Source: Desmodus rotundus
Taxonomy: Eukaryota; Chordata; Mammalia; Chiroptera; Phyllostomidae
Assembly (NCBI RefSeq): GCF_022682495.2
Contig: NC_071389.1
Coordinates: 178,064,056-178,128,055 of the forward strand
Reading direction: 5' to 3'
DNA length: 64,000 nucleotides
The notes beneath the pieces were generated by a model. That model had not been told where the DNA came from and did not search any database. It saw only the letters and a program-made list of their open reading frames with translations. Positions within the stretch are counted from its first letter, which is position 1. The number at the start of each line of letters is the position of its first letter. Below are positions 1-12,590 of this stretch, piece by piece. The translations under genes and the position numbers were made by a program.

Positions 1-147
1 GATTAAAATATTTTTTAAATTCAGAAAAACTGAGCCTCCCCTACCCTTCACCCCCCCACAAAAAGGAAACCATTTCTTGACAACGTGGGGGAATTACAAC
101 CCATTTGAGAACCTCCTGAAAGCTAAAGAACACATGCTTTGGAACCA

Positions 148-272
148 TGGGGTGGGGGTGATACAGACAACTGTGCTAGAGCAACAATAAAATAAAAAAA
201 CTTATGTAAATTAGTCATAAGTTGTCTTTTTCCATATGAACAACTGTAAACCTACTTTTGCCCCCCCCTGTA
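148..272. mobile_element. Tc1/mariner-type MITE, older copy with a decayed left end
   Basis: The right end (about 216-272) reads cctacttttgcccc...cctgTA, preceded by ccatatgaacaactgtaaac, the layout of the element at 6034-6156. The left end is only suggested by ggggtggggg near 150. The TA at 271-272 is the expected target dinucleotide. Confidence 0.55.
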
Positions 273-1684
273 GATAAAGTAAAAAGAGAAAGCAAAGAAG
301 GAAGTGATGAGGAAAAAAAAAAGAAACGTGAAAATGTGTATAAAAATGTACATATGGGCTGAAGGTTAATGTTTCAGTAAATGCTATTTTGATGACAAAA
401 ATAAACCAACAAATAAAATTAACTAAATAAGCATATATTATTTTGGAGTTTTTGAGGTTTCAGCGTAGTAGACACAGAATTACAGAATCAGGAACACAAT
501 AAATAGAATGATCATTATAATAAAAATTAAATGTCTTGAGTTTGTATGACACCTCAAAAGAAAGAACTGTGTTCATGTATGTGGTCATACCTAAAACCCG
601 ATGCTGCTTGTGATGTGAGGGAGCGCTGCGCTTCTTATCTGCGTGTTAGGGGGCCTGTCTCGCAATCTCTTTGCTCCTTTACAGAGCAAACTTCTCAGGA
701 GGGTCCAAGATACAAATTGGCCTTCCTCATCTCTGCTGTATATCACTTGTGTTTCCTGCAGACAGGTGAAAATAAGAAGCAGGAAAAGCTGATAATGTTC
801 AGTCTTATTGTCAAAAGGTCTCCTTTGAACAGTGTCGGGGCTCCAGCCACCAAGGCAGAGCTTGTTTTCCAACCCTTTCAACGTGCATTCAGGGCTTGGG
901 TCTCTGGGAAGGTAGGGGAGGGGGGAGGGCAGAACAGTCACAATCCCTCTGGATCATCTCCTCCCTCTTTGCCTCCTGAACATTAGGGGATAACACTAGG
1001 CAGAAAGCAGTTATCCACACATGTCTGATTCTCTGGATTTGAAGGTCACCTCTTCAGCCTGTCCTTCCATTCATTCTGGTCTCTCACGAGTTTGCTTTAG
1101 TAGAAAGGTGGAGCCTGGGCCACTGCATGGTGGCCCTGATTCCTAGGTCAGTGCTCCCATCCTCTGGGACTGCTGGCCCCTTCCTAACCCTCAGACTCAC
1201 AGTGGAAGATTGCTAGTCCTGGAAACTAGGCCCTTTCCTTCAAAAAGTAGAAGATAGAAAATAGGACTGGGATCAGAGCCAGGAAAGTGAGCAAACAAAG
1301 AAAATGACCCAAGATTCTATAATCTGGTGAGTACTGGAAAAACAATTCTGATTCTATTTTCTTTTTGTTCATTTTCTTTACTTTTATTTCTTTTCTTTTT
1401 TTTGATTCTACTCTTATCTTCAGAGTACATTTTGAAGACAGACATGCAGGCATCATCTCTCCTCCTATATAAGACCTTGGAGAACACACTTACAGGCAGA
1501 TTCTACTCATCCGTTCTTTCCAGTTGATGGTACTCTGGTCAGCATTATGGTTTCCATGGTTCTTTTGGATTCTGACAGGAATCCTTCTCACCACTATTGA
1601 TCGTGTTCATTTGAGTGACAAGTACGTATGTGTAGTAAGGTAGTTTAAGGAACATTGGGTTTGTAATTAAAAGACTGGGGTATG

Positions 1685-1880
1685 GCCCTGGCTGGTTCAG
1701 TGGATTGAGTGCCAACCTGAGAACCAAAAGGTTGCCAGTTCGATTCCCAGTCAGAGAACATGCCTGGGTTTTGGGCCAGGTCCCCAGTTGAGGGCAACTG
1801 ATAGATGTATCTCTCACACATCCCTGTTTCTCTCCCTCTTTCCCCCTCCCTCTAAAAATAAATAAATAAAATCTTAAAAA
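1685..1880 (+). mobile_element. Ves SINE, full-length type
   Basis: tRNA-derived head (ccctggctggttcagtggat) with box-A-like and box-B-like (ggttgccagttcgattccc) promoter elements, a pyrimidine-rich body, and an A-rich tail (taaataaataaaatctt). Ves SINEs are characteristic of yangochiropteran bats and are the main taxonomic clue in this window. Confidence 0.9.
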
Positions 1881-3213
1881 AGTAAAATACCGGTGTGTGG
1901 AAACTTACTCTGATATTTACATGCTTTAAAAAAAGATTTTTTTTTTTTAACCCTGGCTATTTCAGACCTTACTGCCTCTGAATCTCAGTGTCCACCTGGC
2001 AAACTATCTGGCATATTGTAGTTGTTCAGTGTATGTTTATTGGATCTGAAAACAAGAACAGCTTGTTTTCAGAATGTCGTAATTCTAGAACCTCTAATCT
2101 GAGCATTTCTCTATCTTGCTTCCAACTTAACATGTTTATTCCATTAGAGGTTTTTGTTTGTTTGTCTTTATTTCTTTTGCTAGATAGCTCATAGGTAAGG
2201 ATGAAAGGGGGAAGAGAAGGGAAGGCTGAGTGACTGAGCTAGAAGGCAGACTCTCAGTTTGGGGGCTGCTCTCTCCATATATTTTATCCCTTTCACTTTA
2301 CGTCTTTGCATCCTCTGCCCTACAGTTCATAGATCTTAATAACTACTTTAACCCAGTGTGGCATCCATCTAGGAAGGCTGGTCACTTTTCTATAGAAAAA
2401 GAATGCGGCTGGCAGATCCACTTGTGTTGACATGCAGGTAGTAAGGTTGAAGGTGAGGTTAGCAGAGCAGATTTAATCCCATGTTATGGGAATGGTACCA
2501 CATGTTCTACAGAGGTCAGTCAAGGGATTTCTCGCAACACATATGCAGACAGTATGTGGGAGAATGGATCTAATTTTTTAAGTTTCTTTGTAGGTATATT
2601 TTAGTAAGAGGAGTTTCTTTTAAACACTGGTGGGTAAATTACTGCTGATTATGTTAGACTATAACGTGCTACCTGAACAGAGATGTCACTAGAGAGAGTT
2701 ATGTCATTGTTGCAGACAGTGTCTGTGTGTAAGACGATGTAGGGACGCAGGGTGGCACTGTGCTTGCCTTGTGAGGATTTGTAGAGTTTGGAGCGTTAAC
2801 ATTAATATTTAGTTCAATTCTAGTTGTAATTATTAACTTCCGTGGTCTCCAGACTATACCTCTGCTAAGACTTGGTTTCCCCACTTCACTCTCATTCTCT
2901 TCCTGTGTGAAGTTCCTTCTTCCTTGTCTATTCCCCACTGTATTCTCCCCTGGAGGGGAGCTAACCTTGTACATGTGCTAGCAGAAAGTCAGAAGCAACT
3001 GAGTGAAAATAAGAAATAACAGTCATAAGTGAGGCAATAGGATTGTTTTCGTTACAGCCCGGCCTGAAGAGGTTTGGCAACGTAGTTTGTGTAAACTGCA
3101 GGCAAGCTACGTACGTATTTTCCAACTGTCAAATACAGTTACCAGAACAAACAATTTTATAGCTTCACTCTATTCTTAATTTCAACATCCAGAATTTCAT
3201 AATATATGACACT

Positions 3214-3500
3214 AAAGTGAGAACTTAAAATCTGCCAACTTTTTATTCACTGTCTTCATTAACATTGTAAAAAATGAAATGAAATAATTTTGTTTAAAAA
3301 TTAAGTGATACACAGCAAAAGAAAAGTAGCCTGTAAAAGGACTATTGGTGAAGTAGATCTTTCTCTCATAATCCATGGAACACAGCTGCCTGACAGGTGC
3401 TGGACCACATACTTGAGCACGAGAGCAGGAGTCTCGGGTAGGGGAGAGCCTTCAATAATACCTCCAGAAACAATGGCAAGAAAGGAAGAGGCATGTGGGA
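3214..3500. repeat. Paralogous segment, copy 1 (MITE-free)
   Basis: It aligns by eye with 5968-6390. Shared landmarks in order: aaatctgccaact, aaaatgaaatgaa, aagtgatacaca, acttgagcac, gggtagg...gagcctt and gaaacaatggca. Family not recognised: it may be a local duplication or two copies of a dispersed repeat. Confidence 0.7.
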
Positions 3501-5020
3501 TCATGTTTAATATGTTTAAGGGTTTAACAGTCCAGTTAAGAGAAGAAGCAGTGGCCAATGTAGTTTGTTGTTTTTTTTTTTTTTAACACAGCGAGGGACT
3601 CGCTGGATGTAATTGGGCCCAGAGCATTGGTCATATTGTAGAGAAATGTTGGTCAGCAACATTCTAATAGTCAGATGGGCTAGAATCTAACCCGTTGGGA
3701 GACTCATCTTAGAAGGTTTCAGCATCAAAGCATGCCTTCTCAGGCAGAGTCATGCGGCAGTCTGTTAACTGCAGGGAGAACAACGACGTAGAGAGGAATA
3801 TTGTTACAAGCGAACATGCGCATCTTTTGATAGAGTGCTCTGGTGGGCTCTGTGAGGTAAGTTGGTTTCTTGTGTGGACTTTCCTGGATATGTGGATACG
3901 CTTGGTGTGTACGTATTAAAATTTCTAGATTTATTTGGTGTATTCCATTTGCCTCTAGACAAACTGTAGTCATTGGACAGAGTTGGAAAAGCTATTTATT
4001 GGCTGGACTCCACCACCCTATATATTTATTTCCTTGCTCCAGTATGCAGTTTTGTTGGGCGGCTAGGTGTTTTAAAGACTAACTCTGTAAACTGTCTATG
4101 CACAAATAAGGCTGATGTTGAGAACGTTTTCAGGAAATGCAATAAAAGATCATATCGTGTGCAAAGGTGGGTACCTGTAGTAAAAGTGCGATCCAGGTGC
4201 AGGAGTATAAACATGGATATGAGACATTGGGCGTAGGTCTGTTTGGCCACGTGCTTATAGTTGAGAGTGGCCCGTCATGAGCAGCTCTGTGGGGGGACAC
4301 ATGTGTACACTGGGCTTCAAATGACTTTCCTCAGTGCGTGTTAGTCGGTGGGCGGTTTGGTTTCTGGGCAGAGCTCACGAGTTTGAGCAGGCTGCTGACT
4401 GACCTTTCTTCCACTCGTGCTACGGTAAGACCTTATGCACACAGAACCTGTTCCTCAGAGAGATGAACTCATCAACGGGCTGCTCCCTGAATGAAAATAA
4501 TTACATTTGATACAGCACCGAAAAGGAAGTAAGAAGAAAGGAAAAAAAGAATGCAAATGGCAGTGAGAAATTTTCAAATAGCTTTTGAATTCTCCTGGCT
4601 GCACGCATGTTTATTTGTAAGACCTTCTCCATCATTTCGCTCTCTCAAGGCTCTCTGTTTTTTGCCCTATTATTAGTACTTTTCCTCCCATGTGGTCTTA
4701 TGAAATGGTGGAAACTTTCTCAACTACATTTTACCTTACCTTTTTGGCTTACAAACTAAATGAAATGGGCTTTGCTGTCTTATTATTCATTGACTTCACA
4801 GATCCCTTGCGATGCACACACCCACGGATAAGAATTTACTTTTACTCTCTGTAATTTTCCTCCTTCGGGCTACTCCTCTGTGTATGTGGGCTTCCATCAA
4901 CCAAACACACACTTGTCTGTCTTCTAAACTGTAAGGAAATCATTTAACTCTCGTCTCCCCAAGCTCATGCAGCTCCAGGAATAATAAAACTGGGGCTTGG
5001 CTGGAGCTGGGAAAATTTTT

Positions 5021-5176
5021 ATTTTTTTTAGAGAGCGATAAAGAGAAATATCAATCTGTTGTTGCACTTATTTATGCATTCATTGATTGATTCTCGTATG
5101 TGCCCTGGCTGGGCATTGAACCTGAAACCTTGGCATATAGAGATAATGCTTTGATCAACTCAACAGCCTGGGCCAG
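5021..5176 (-). mobile_element. Ves SINE, minus strand
   Basis: It reads from a T-rich tail complement through agagagcgataaagagaaat to gcctgggccagg, the complement of the Ves head. It is diverged from the other copies, so probably old. Confidence 0.8.
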
Positions 5177-5967
5177 GTCAAGAAACTTCTTACATGTGTT
5201 TTTCAGGCACTAAAGAATTCTCTGCCTCAATAGATAGCACCGTGGTTATATCAATAATAAAACACAACATGTGATGTAATATGGCTAATGTAACATATAT
5301 AGTATAGTATATCACATAACCTACAATTCTAATTTTTAAAATTATACCTTGCTATCAAATGACTACAAAAGTAGATAACATATTTAGGATTACCTAGACA
5401 GTGGAAAATCACGAGACTTTGTGATTTTAATTCTGAATCAGATCATTCAGAATTAATTCAGTAGGCTCTGCTGACATAGGGCCAGGGGAGACTCTCGTTA
5501 ACAAAAGTAAAGCTTGCAGATGTATGGAAGGGTGGTAACCGCCAGTGTGCTTCAGAAAGATCAATCCAGGATTTTGGACATGTCGTTTCAAACATATACT
5601 TATTATAGAGAATTAAGTGATTCACATAAAGAAAATCTATAGTAACTGTGATCTCCTTGAAGGAAAACTGGGAGCTGGACAAATGGAGAAGGATGGGTTG
5701 AAAGAAATATTTTTCATGGTATATCATCTTACATTTTTACTTTTGAACTATATGAATATATTTCCTTTTTGTTTAAAAGAGAGAAAGAGAAGATGGCTTG
5801 ATACCGATACTCCCTTTAGTCTATACATGATGGGCAGGGGAAGCTCCTTGGGACTCTGAGAGCTGCAGAGTCAAATAGCTTTTATTGCTAAGTGCTGTCT
5901 GTTTATTGATTGTGAAGCTGCGGTGGGAGGATGTTTCTGAGAAATAAAGCAAGTGTATAACTCATCT

Positions 5968-6390
5968 CTCTTGAAATCTGCCAACTATTTATTCATCATC
6001 TCCATAGCTTTATATGAAAATGAAAATGAAGTACAGGGTGGGGCAAAAGGAGGTTGGGGGTACATGAAACACAGAGTTTATTCTTATATTATTACTTATT
6101 AATTATTGTATTATTTTCCATATGGACAACTATAATCACACTTTTTCCCCATCCTGTATTTTGTTGTCAAAACAAGTGATACACAACAAAATAAAATTAA
6201 ACCTGCATAAGGGAAATGGGTAAATCTTTCCCACATAACCCATGGGCCCCCATTGCTCAGACAGACACTATGAAAATGTACTTGAGCACTGGAGCAGGGC
6301 TCTTGGGTAGGAAAGGAGCCTTTAAAAATACTTTGATTTAATAAAAAAAGAAAATGGAAAAAAATACTTTGAGAAACAATGGCATGAAAA
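5968..6390. repeat. Paralogous segment, copy 2 (interrupted by a MITE)
   Basis: Same landmarks as 3214-3500, but with a 123-bp MITE inserted at a TA and a small local duplication around the repeated aaatactttga near 6330-6372. Confidence 0.7.
6034..6156. mobile_element. Non-autonomous Tc1/mariner-type MITE (123 bp)
   Basis: It begins cagggtggggcaaaagg and ends tttttccccatcctg, which are imperfect terminal inverted repeats, with TA on both sides (6032-6033 and 6157-6158). The paralogous segment at 3285-3286 has a single TA at this point, which supports a clean TA insertion. No transposase is present, so it must have been moved in trans. Confidence 0.82.
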
Positions 6391-6600
6391 GATAAGACCA
6401 AATCAGAGTTGTACTTGCTATATATAAAAGAGAAAAATGCCAGGAAAAGAATAAAGCTCTTCCGGCCTGTACATCGGGTAGATGGACAGAGATTAACGTA
6501 TGAGTCAGAATTTCAGGTAGCTATGTATTTCGTGTCCAGTGGTCTGTAGATGTGTTTCAGAGTACATGAGTCTCTGTGTGCTCCGTTTTGTTTTCTTCAG

Positions 6601-6746
6601 AACGACTCGGTCCTTGGGAATTCTCAGCCGGGCTCTGTGCTGTCTCCGTGGATCAAGCATAGCAGTGGACAGCTGTGTGGCAATGGGAGACGAGAAGGGC
6701 ATGACACGAATGCTCCTGGAATGCAGTCTCAGTGACAAGTTGTGCA
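6601..6746 (+). CDS. STYK1: STYK1 first coding exon with 5' UTR part
   Basis: The acceptor is a pyrimidine tract ending in cttcag at 6600; the donor is gtaagt at 6747. The ATG at 6683 has a good Kozak context (gcaATGG). It gives MGDEKG before the conserved MTRMLLECSLSDKLC. The human initiator position corresponds to AAG (6695-6697) here, so translation must start at 6683 or at the downstream ATG at 6701. The exon ends in phase 1. Confidence 0.88.
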
Positions 6747-9700
6747 GTAAGTACAGATGCCTGTGCTCTGACCTTAGGATAAGGAAGACCAAGTCTGGAG
6801 AAATTCTAGGAGGAGGATAATTTGATTTGTAGTAGATGTAAGACAGTACTGGTACAGAAACGGGCACTAGAGGCCGTTGTTTTTGCAAAGTGGCAAGTGC
6901 CAGTTAGAGATCCAGATATTGCTGCCTTCATCTCGGTAGGAAAAATAAGAGAAGAGCCACAGAGCACACTTTTGGGTTAAGAAAGAGGGACATTGACGTT
7001 TCCAATTAGAGAGTTGCTCCCAATGGGGTGTCCATTGAATGGGAGAGGGAAAAAGAAGAGATGACCATTTATTTCAGTATGATGAGCTGAGGACGGGTGG
7101 GTAAGGGAACTTGTGTGGACATCAGGTTAGGCTTCTTCTTTAATCTCTCATCTTCCTGTTTAATTCCCTACCCAGTTGTCTGGCAGCACCAGTATGAAAT
7201 CATCATCATCCCAGCCCTTCTGGTTGGCATCTTCCTCATCATTCTTGGGGTCATTCTGTGGCTTTTTATCAGAGGAAAAAGAGCTCAACGACAGTCTCCT
7301 GGACTCCAAGGTAAAGCTCAAACTGGGGCTGGACAGAGGCTCAGGGTAGATGGAGATTGCAGAGAAATAAAACCCAGGTCTCAGTGGGTCCCACTATAGA
7401 GGTCTAGGACCCTGCAATGGAGGCCGAGGCATGGGTCTCCTCCTTTGGATTTGAGAGAGGGGTGAGCTCTTCTCTAGGTAGTAGAGAACTCATGAGTAGA
7501 AATCCCATATATGGTTGGTAGCTGACACCAGAACAGGCCAGAGAGGCCTCGTGTGACCTGTTTCTGTCCTCTTGGTCTTATTGTACTACCGAACATTTGG
7601 GTCTATGAATGTCTAAGGATCCAGGAGGACGGCCTAGTAGGGAAGGCCCAAGGCTTTGTTACCAGCTTTGAAGGATGACATCTTACTCTGTAATGCATTC
7701 CAGCCCTACTCATGCCCCTGGAATATATGATGAAAAGGGGTAGTTTTCATAATCACTTTTGAAGTGTTAGGTAGGAGGTGATAACATGCTGTTCTGGAGT
7801 ATCGCTGTGCTTGTAATGAAAGACAGCCAGCAAGTACATGAAACTAAGAGTAAAAAGAAGGGAAAAAATCTGACAGTAATATGAAACTTTACAGTGGCTG
7901 ATCCTTAATCCCTCTCTAAATTTTATTCCAATTCTCTTATAATTCACTCTTGTAAAAGAAACTTCTCAAAGAAGTTGTTTAAACTTACTTTCACTACTAC
8001 TTGTCACATTTTCTTTTCAACATACTAAAAAAAGGTTTTAACCCCACCAGTCCACCAAAACTACTCTTTCCAAGATCACCCATGACAGCTATGCTGAGTT
8101 CTCATCTTATTTGACCTGTCAAAAGCATTTGAAACGGTTTTGTATTTTTCTTCTTGAAACACTTTTTTTCTTTAAGTCTCCAGTCTCTTTCTAAATTATC
8201 TCATTTTAAGCCTATAGATTCAAATGCTTTCTCTAGTCTAATTATAATCCCCTCTTGAACTCCCGATTCTTCTAGTAAACCACCATCTTTGCAGTTGGGA
8301 TTTAATACACTTCTCGTATGTAATATGCCCAAAGCAAAGGCACCGAGATTCCCTCACAAATACCCTCTGCCAACAGTTTTCTCAGTCTTAGTAAAGGGCA
8401 AACCCGACTGTCTGTGTGTTCATTCTGAAATAGTAAGGCTGTCCGCGGGTCCTCTGTCTCTCACACTTCATATCCGATTCACGAGCAAATCTTGTTAACT
8501 CCATCTTCAAAGTTAACTCATACCACCCTCACCTCATAGATCATTGTAAGACACCTGCAGCTGGTTTTCTTGCATCTGCCTCTATCCCTTTATGGTATCT
8601 GCTCCTCGGAGTAGCAGAAAGATTCTTTTAAAGTGTAAGCCAATCCTGTCAATTCTCTGCCTGATACTCCCCAGTAGCTTCCCATCTTAGAATGAAAAGA
8701 AACAAAATTCTTTCAATGTTGTAACATGATCTGGGCCCTGCCCGGGCTCCTCTCCTATAATTTTCCAGTTATTGCACTTGATTCCAGCTGTACTGACTTC
8801 AGGACTCTTCCTCAAATATGCCAAGTATGCTCCTTATTCAATACCTTTGTTCTTCTGGTTTCCTTTGTCTGCCATACGCTTCCTGATACCACACAGTTTA
8901 CTCTCTAATTGCTTCCAGGCATTTCTCAAATGTCATCACGAAAGCCTTTCCTGACCTTCAAACATGAAATAGTATCATTGATGCTTCTTATTCCCCCGTT
9001 TTCCTCCAAAACACTCATTGCCTGGCATATTATTATGTTTCCTCTCTCCTACCACTAGAAAGTAATTTTCATAAGAATCTGCACTTTGCCCATTCCCAAC
9101 ACCTAGAGTAGTGTTTGGCATGTAGAAGGTGATATTTGTTGAATAAATCAATAAAATTATTGAATGAATAGAGATTTAATATGAAGAAAGAGTATCTCTA
9201 TTCCAATGGAGAAAAGTTGGCTCAGGATGGGAGAAAGTACCAAAAGACTTTTTGAATGAAACTCTAAGAAATATGGAGTGTTTTGACCATGGGGACAATT
9301 TGAAGGAGTTGGATAACCGTAGCGTAGAGCTGAGTAGTTACCCATACCTCCCCACTACATTTGGGAGCCATCTGACTGACTTAAATGACAGTCTCTCCTG
9401 GCACTTACCACCACCTTTAGGCATCTGTGGTCTGAATACTTATTCAGAAACTTCCTCAGCTGTCTCCACACTATATTCATACTGAACTGTGATCCTGAGA
9501 ACACACAAAGGAAGTGCCATTGCCACTTTTCAGAGGTCATCTTAAGTTGTCTTAGAAGTAGGGGGATTATTATACAAGTTCTAGACGGTTGGTGTTGATG
9601 CTGGTTCACAGAGAAGCATCAGAAGATATCCCCACAGTGGCTGGAGAAGAAAATTGTTAAAGGAACTTTCTTGCCAGTTTCTCCCAAGTTCTGCTTTTCT

Positions 9701-12544
9701 GGAGTCGAGGGCAGGAAAAAGCTGTTTGGTATCATCTCTTTGTTCTAGGCATGGCCCCTATGCCCTCTAGGAGCCTAAATGGGCAGGTAGGAGCACAGGG
9801 AGAAAGTGTGCTTGTGCCGCTTAAGGAGACATCGGTGGAAAGCCTTCTGAAAACTTCCACGCAGGCCCTGGCTGAGCTGCAGGTGCCCCGGGAGCAGCTC
9901 TCGGAAGTTCTGGAGCAGATCTACAATGGTAGTTGTGGGGCCATCTATCGAACCAAGATACACACTGGGGACCCTGCTAAGTCCAAGACGATTGTCCTCA
10001 AGGCTTTAAAAGGTAAATGGAGAAGTGTTAGACTTCCTTTTCCCTTTTTACTTTTCCACTGTGAACCCCCCTCCCTTAACAGTAAATGCTAACAAGCTCT
10101 GCAGACATTAAGATGTTAATCAATAGTTAGGTGTGATCACAATTGTGTGCAGAATAAGAAGGGATTAGCAAGTGAAAACTCAAGACAGAAATGTTCTTCT
10201 TAGGCTTTGGCCAGGTAGCTCAGCTGGGTAGAGTGTTGTCCTGATACTCCAAGGTTGGTCACGTAAGGGCTGATTACATAGAGTAATCAACCAATGAATG
10301 CATAAATAAGTGGAACAGCAAATCAATATTTCTCTGTCAAAAAAATCAATAATAAAAAAAATTCTCAGGTCCTATCTCTGAGGCGCGCCTGAAGTGCTAC
10401 CTATTCCTTGGTCCTGGAGAAACTGTTTATAAAGAAAAAAGAAAAAGAAATGTATTTCCTTAGCTCAACCTTGATGCTATCGAGGCTGTTCAAACTGATT
10501 TTAACATCGGCTATTACTTGGATGAGGATGTTGAGCTTGATTCTTTATTTTTCTTCATTATTTGATATCTTTTCCTTATATATATGTATTTCTTTTGCTG
10601 ATATTCATAATATGGGTCAGTAATGACTGATGCATAGAACAAACATAGGATAAGCAAGAATGTTAATTAAAAGGCCTAGTTCATGATAACATTTTAATAT
10701 GAAGAGAACACTTGCCTCTTCAGGCAGATGAAGACCTACCTAGTTGTAAGAGTTATGATTCCATGTTACCTTTGACAAAAGACCAGTGAGGATCATCTTC
10801 TAATTTGTTCCCTTCCTGTTTACCTTTTGTCAGTATTGACTCCCTTTCAGGGCTTTGAGAATTATCATCTGAGGTTGCCTCCTACCTCAAATTTCCCATT
10901 TTATCCAACATGTTCTGACCGTTCACTGCCCACGGCTCTTCTGTTCTCCACAGAACCCGCTGGGCTCCACGAGGTACAGGATTTCTTAGGGCGAATCCAG
11001 TTCCATCAGTACCTGGGGAAGCATCCGAACCTGGTACAGCTGGATGGCTGCTGCACAGAACGGGAGCCGCTTTATATGGTGCTGGAGGATGTGGCCCAGG
11101 GGGACCTGCTCAGCTTTCTCTGGACCTGTCGCCGGGTGAGCAGTGGGGTGGAGGTGTTAGAAAGGAAAGGCTTTACCTGGCTGATTAGCTGTTCACATGT
11201 CAATTAGCCTGACAAGTGACAAAGTAGAAAGATAATAGAGTAGCATACAGAGTAATTGAGTATCACCATCCAATAGAACTTCTTATGATAATAGCAGTGT
11301 TTTATGTCTGTGCTGTCCACTATGGTAGCCACTAATCCCATGTGGCTATAGAACACTTGAAATGTGGCTTCAGTGTCCCATTTCAATGTCACGAATGGGG
11401 CTGATGCGACTGAAGTTTTAGTTTCATTCCATTTAAGCAATTCACATTTAAAGAGCCCCAGGTGTCGGATGGCTGCTACCATACTGGGCAGTGCAGGTCT
11501 AGAGTACAGCCTTCGGGCTCCGTCTCCTCCTAGCTACGTGAGTTTGGGCAGGTCAGCTCTCTGAGCCTGAGTTTTCTGGGTCTGTAAAATGGGAGTAGTA
11601 ATAAATTATTATTAACATGAAAAGAAATCACATATGTAAAAACATAGCAGTCATTGATAATAGCAAATACTCAAAATGATAGCTGTTATAATGACAATTA
11701 CATAACACCATAACTATTCATTACTGATTGTTGTTATTCTTAAGTGTATTTTCCATTCCATAACATCACCCTAGTGTGCCAGGGCTGAGTTGAGGAGGAA
11801 TTCATCTTTTAAGCTTTTGTACCTCAAACTCATACATTAAAACATTAATTTCCACTGAAAGTGCAAATCTTTTTCCTTCCAGTTTTCCTGCTTTTCTATA
11901 TATCCCTCTTTCTGAAGCACTATGTGTTTCCTTACTTAGTTCTTTACTTGATGGTGAGAAAGTCTGATACTAGCCAGGCCTCCTCAGTGTGCTGACTCTT
12001 TTACTACTACATGTGCACAGAAAGGGACCTGGTTGACGTCTTCCACCCAGTGACACACATGGGACCACGTGCCAGCTCTAGGTGCTTCAATCCTTTTAAA
12101 GAGCTTACCCATCTGTCACTTGTTCTGCGCTCTGGCCTCACTAGCTTTTTTCCTGGTTTTCAGTGTCACTATGCTTCTCTGTTTCAGATTCTCTTTGCGG
12201 GCTTTTTCTCACGACACCAAACGTCTCCCCTCTCTTCTTTGTGCAGTCAGTGCTCACTCAGCCTTCGGACCTCATCAAAGGCTTTCCTTGTTCACCAACT
12301 GAATAGGTTCTCCTTCCCCTCCCATCATCTGCCGTCTTTCACATTCCCTTCACGGTGCTTATAGATATGTAATTGTACATTTACATATGATTATTTGATT
12401 TTGATTCATATGTGTTTGCCATACTATAAACTCCAGGAGCCAACAGATATATTTATTTTGCTTACTCTTATGTTGTGTTCCTAAGATGGAATCTGGCATA
12501 TAGTAGGCATTCAATAAAAATGTGTTGAGTTACTGCTCTTAATT

Positions 12545-12590
<46 letters not shown>

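Larger units (their letters stand above)
1..6600. other. Upstream or intronic sequence of STYK1
   Basis: No coding exon was recognised. The stretch holds mariner-type MITE ends (about 148-272 and 6034-6156), two Ves SINEs (1685-1880 and 5021-5176) and a pair of related segments (about 3214-3500 and 5968-6390). Open frames here are short, code for no recognised protein and overlap on both strands. Noncoding STYK1 exons may lie here but I cannot point to one. Confidence 0.6.

Noticed and set aside
546..986. Open frame of 146 codons on the plus strand
   Set aside because: No known domain, overlaps a 116-codon frame on the other strand, and no splice or conservation signs.
12547..12588. Regular repeats that might be a CRISPR-like or structured array
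   Set aside because: It is a simple AC microsatellite in a mammalian intron; no spacer structure exists here or at the TCTA repeat (37622-37720).
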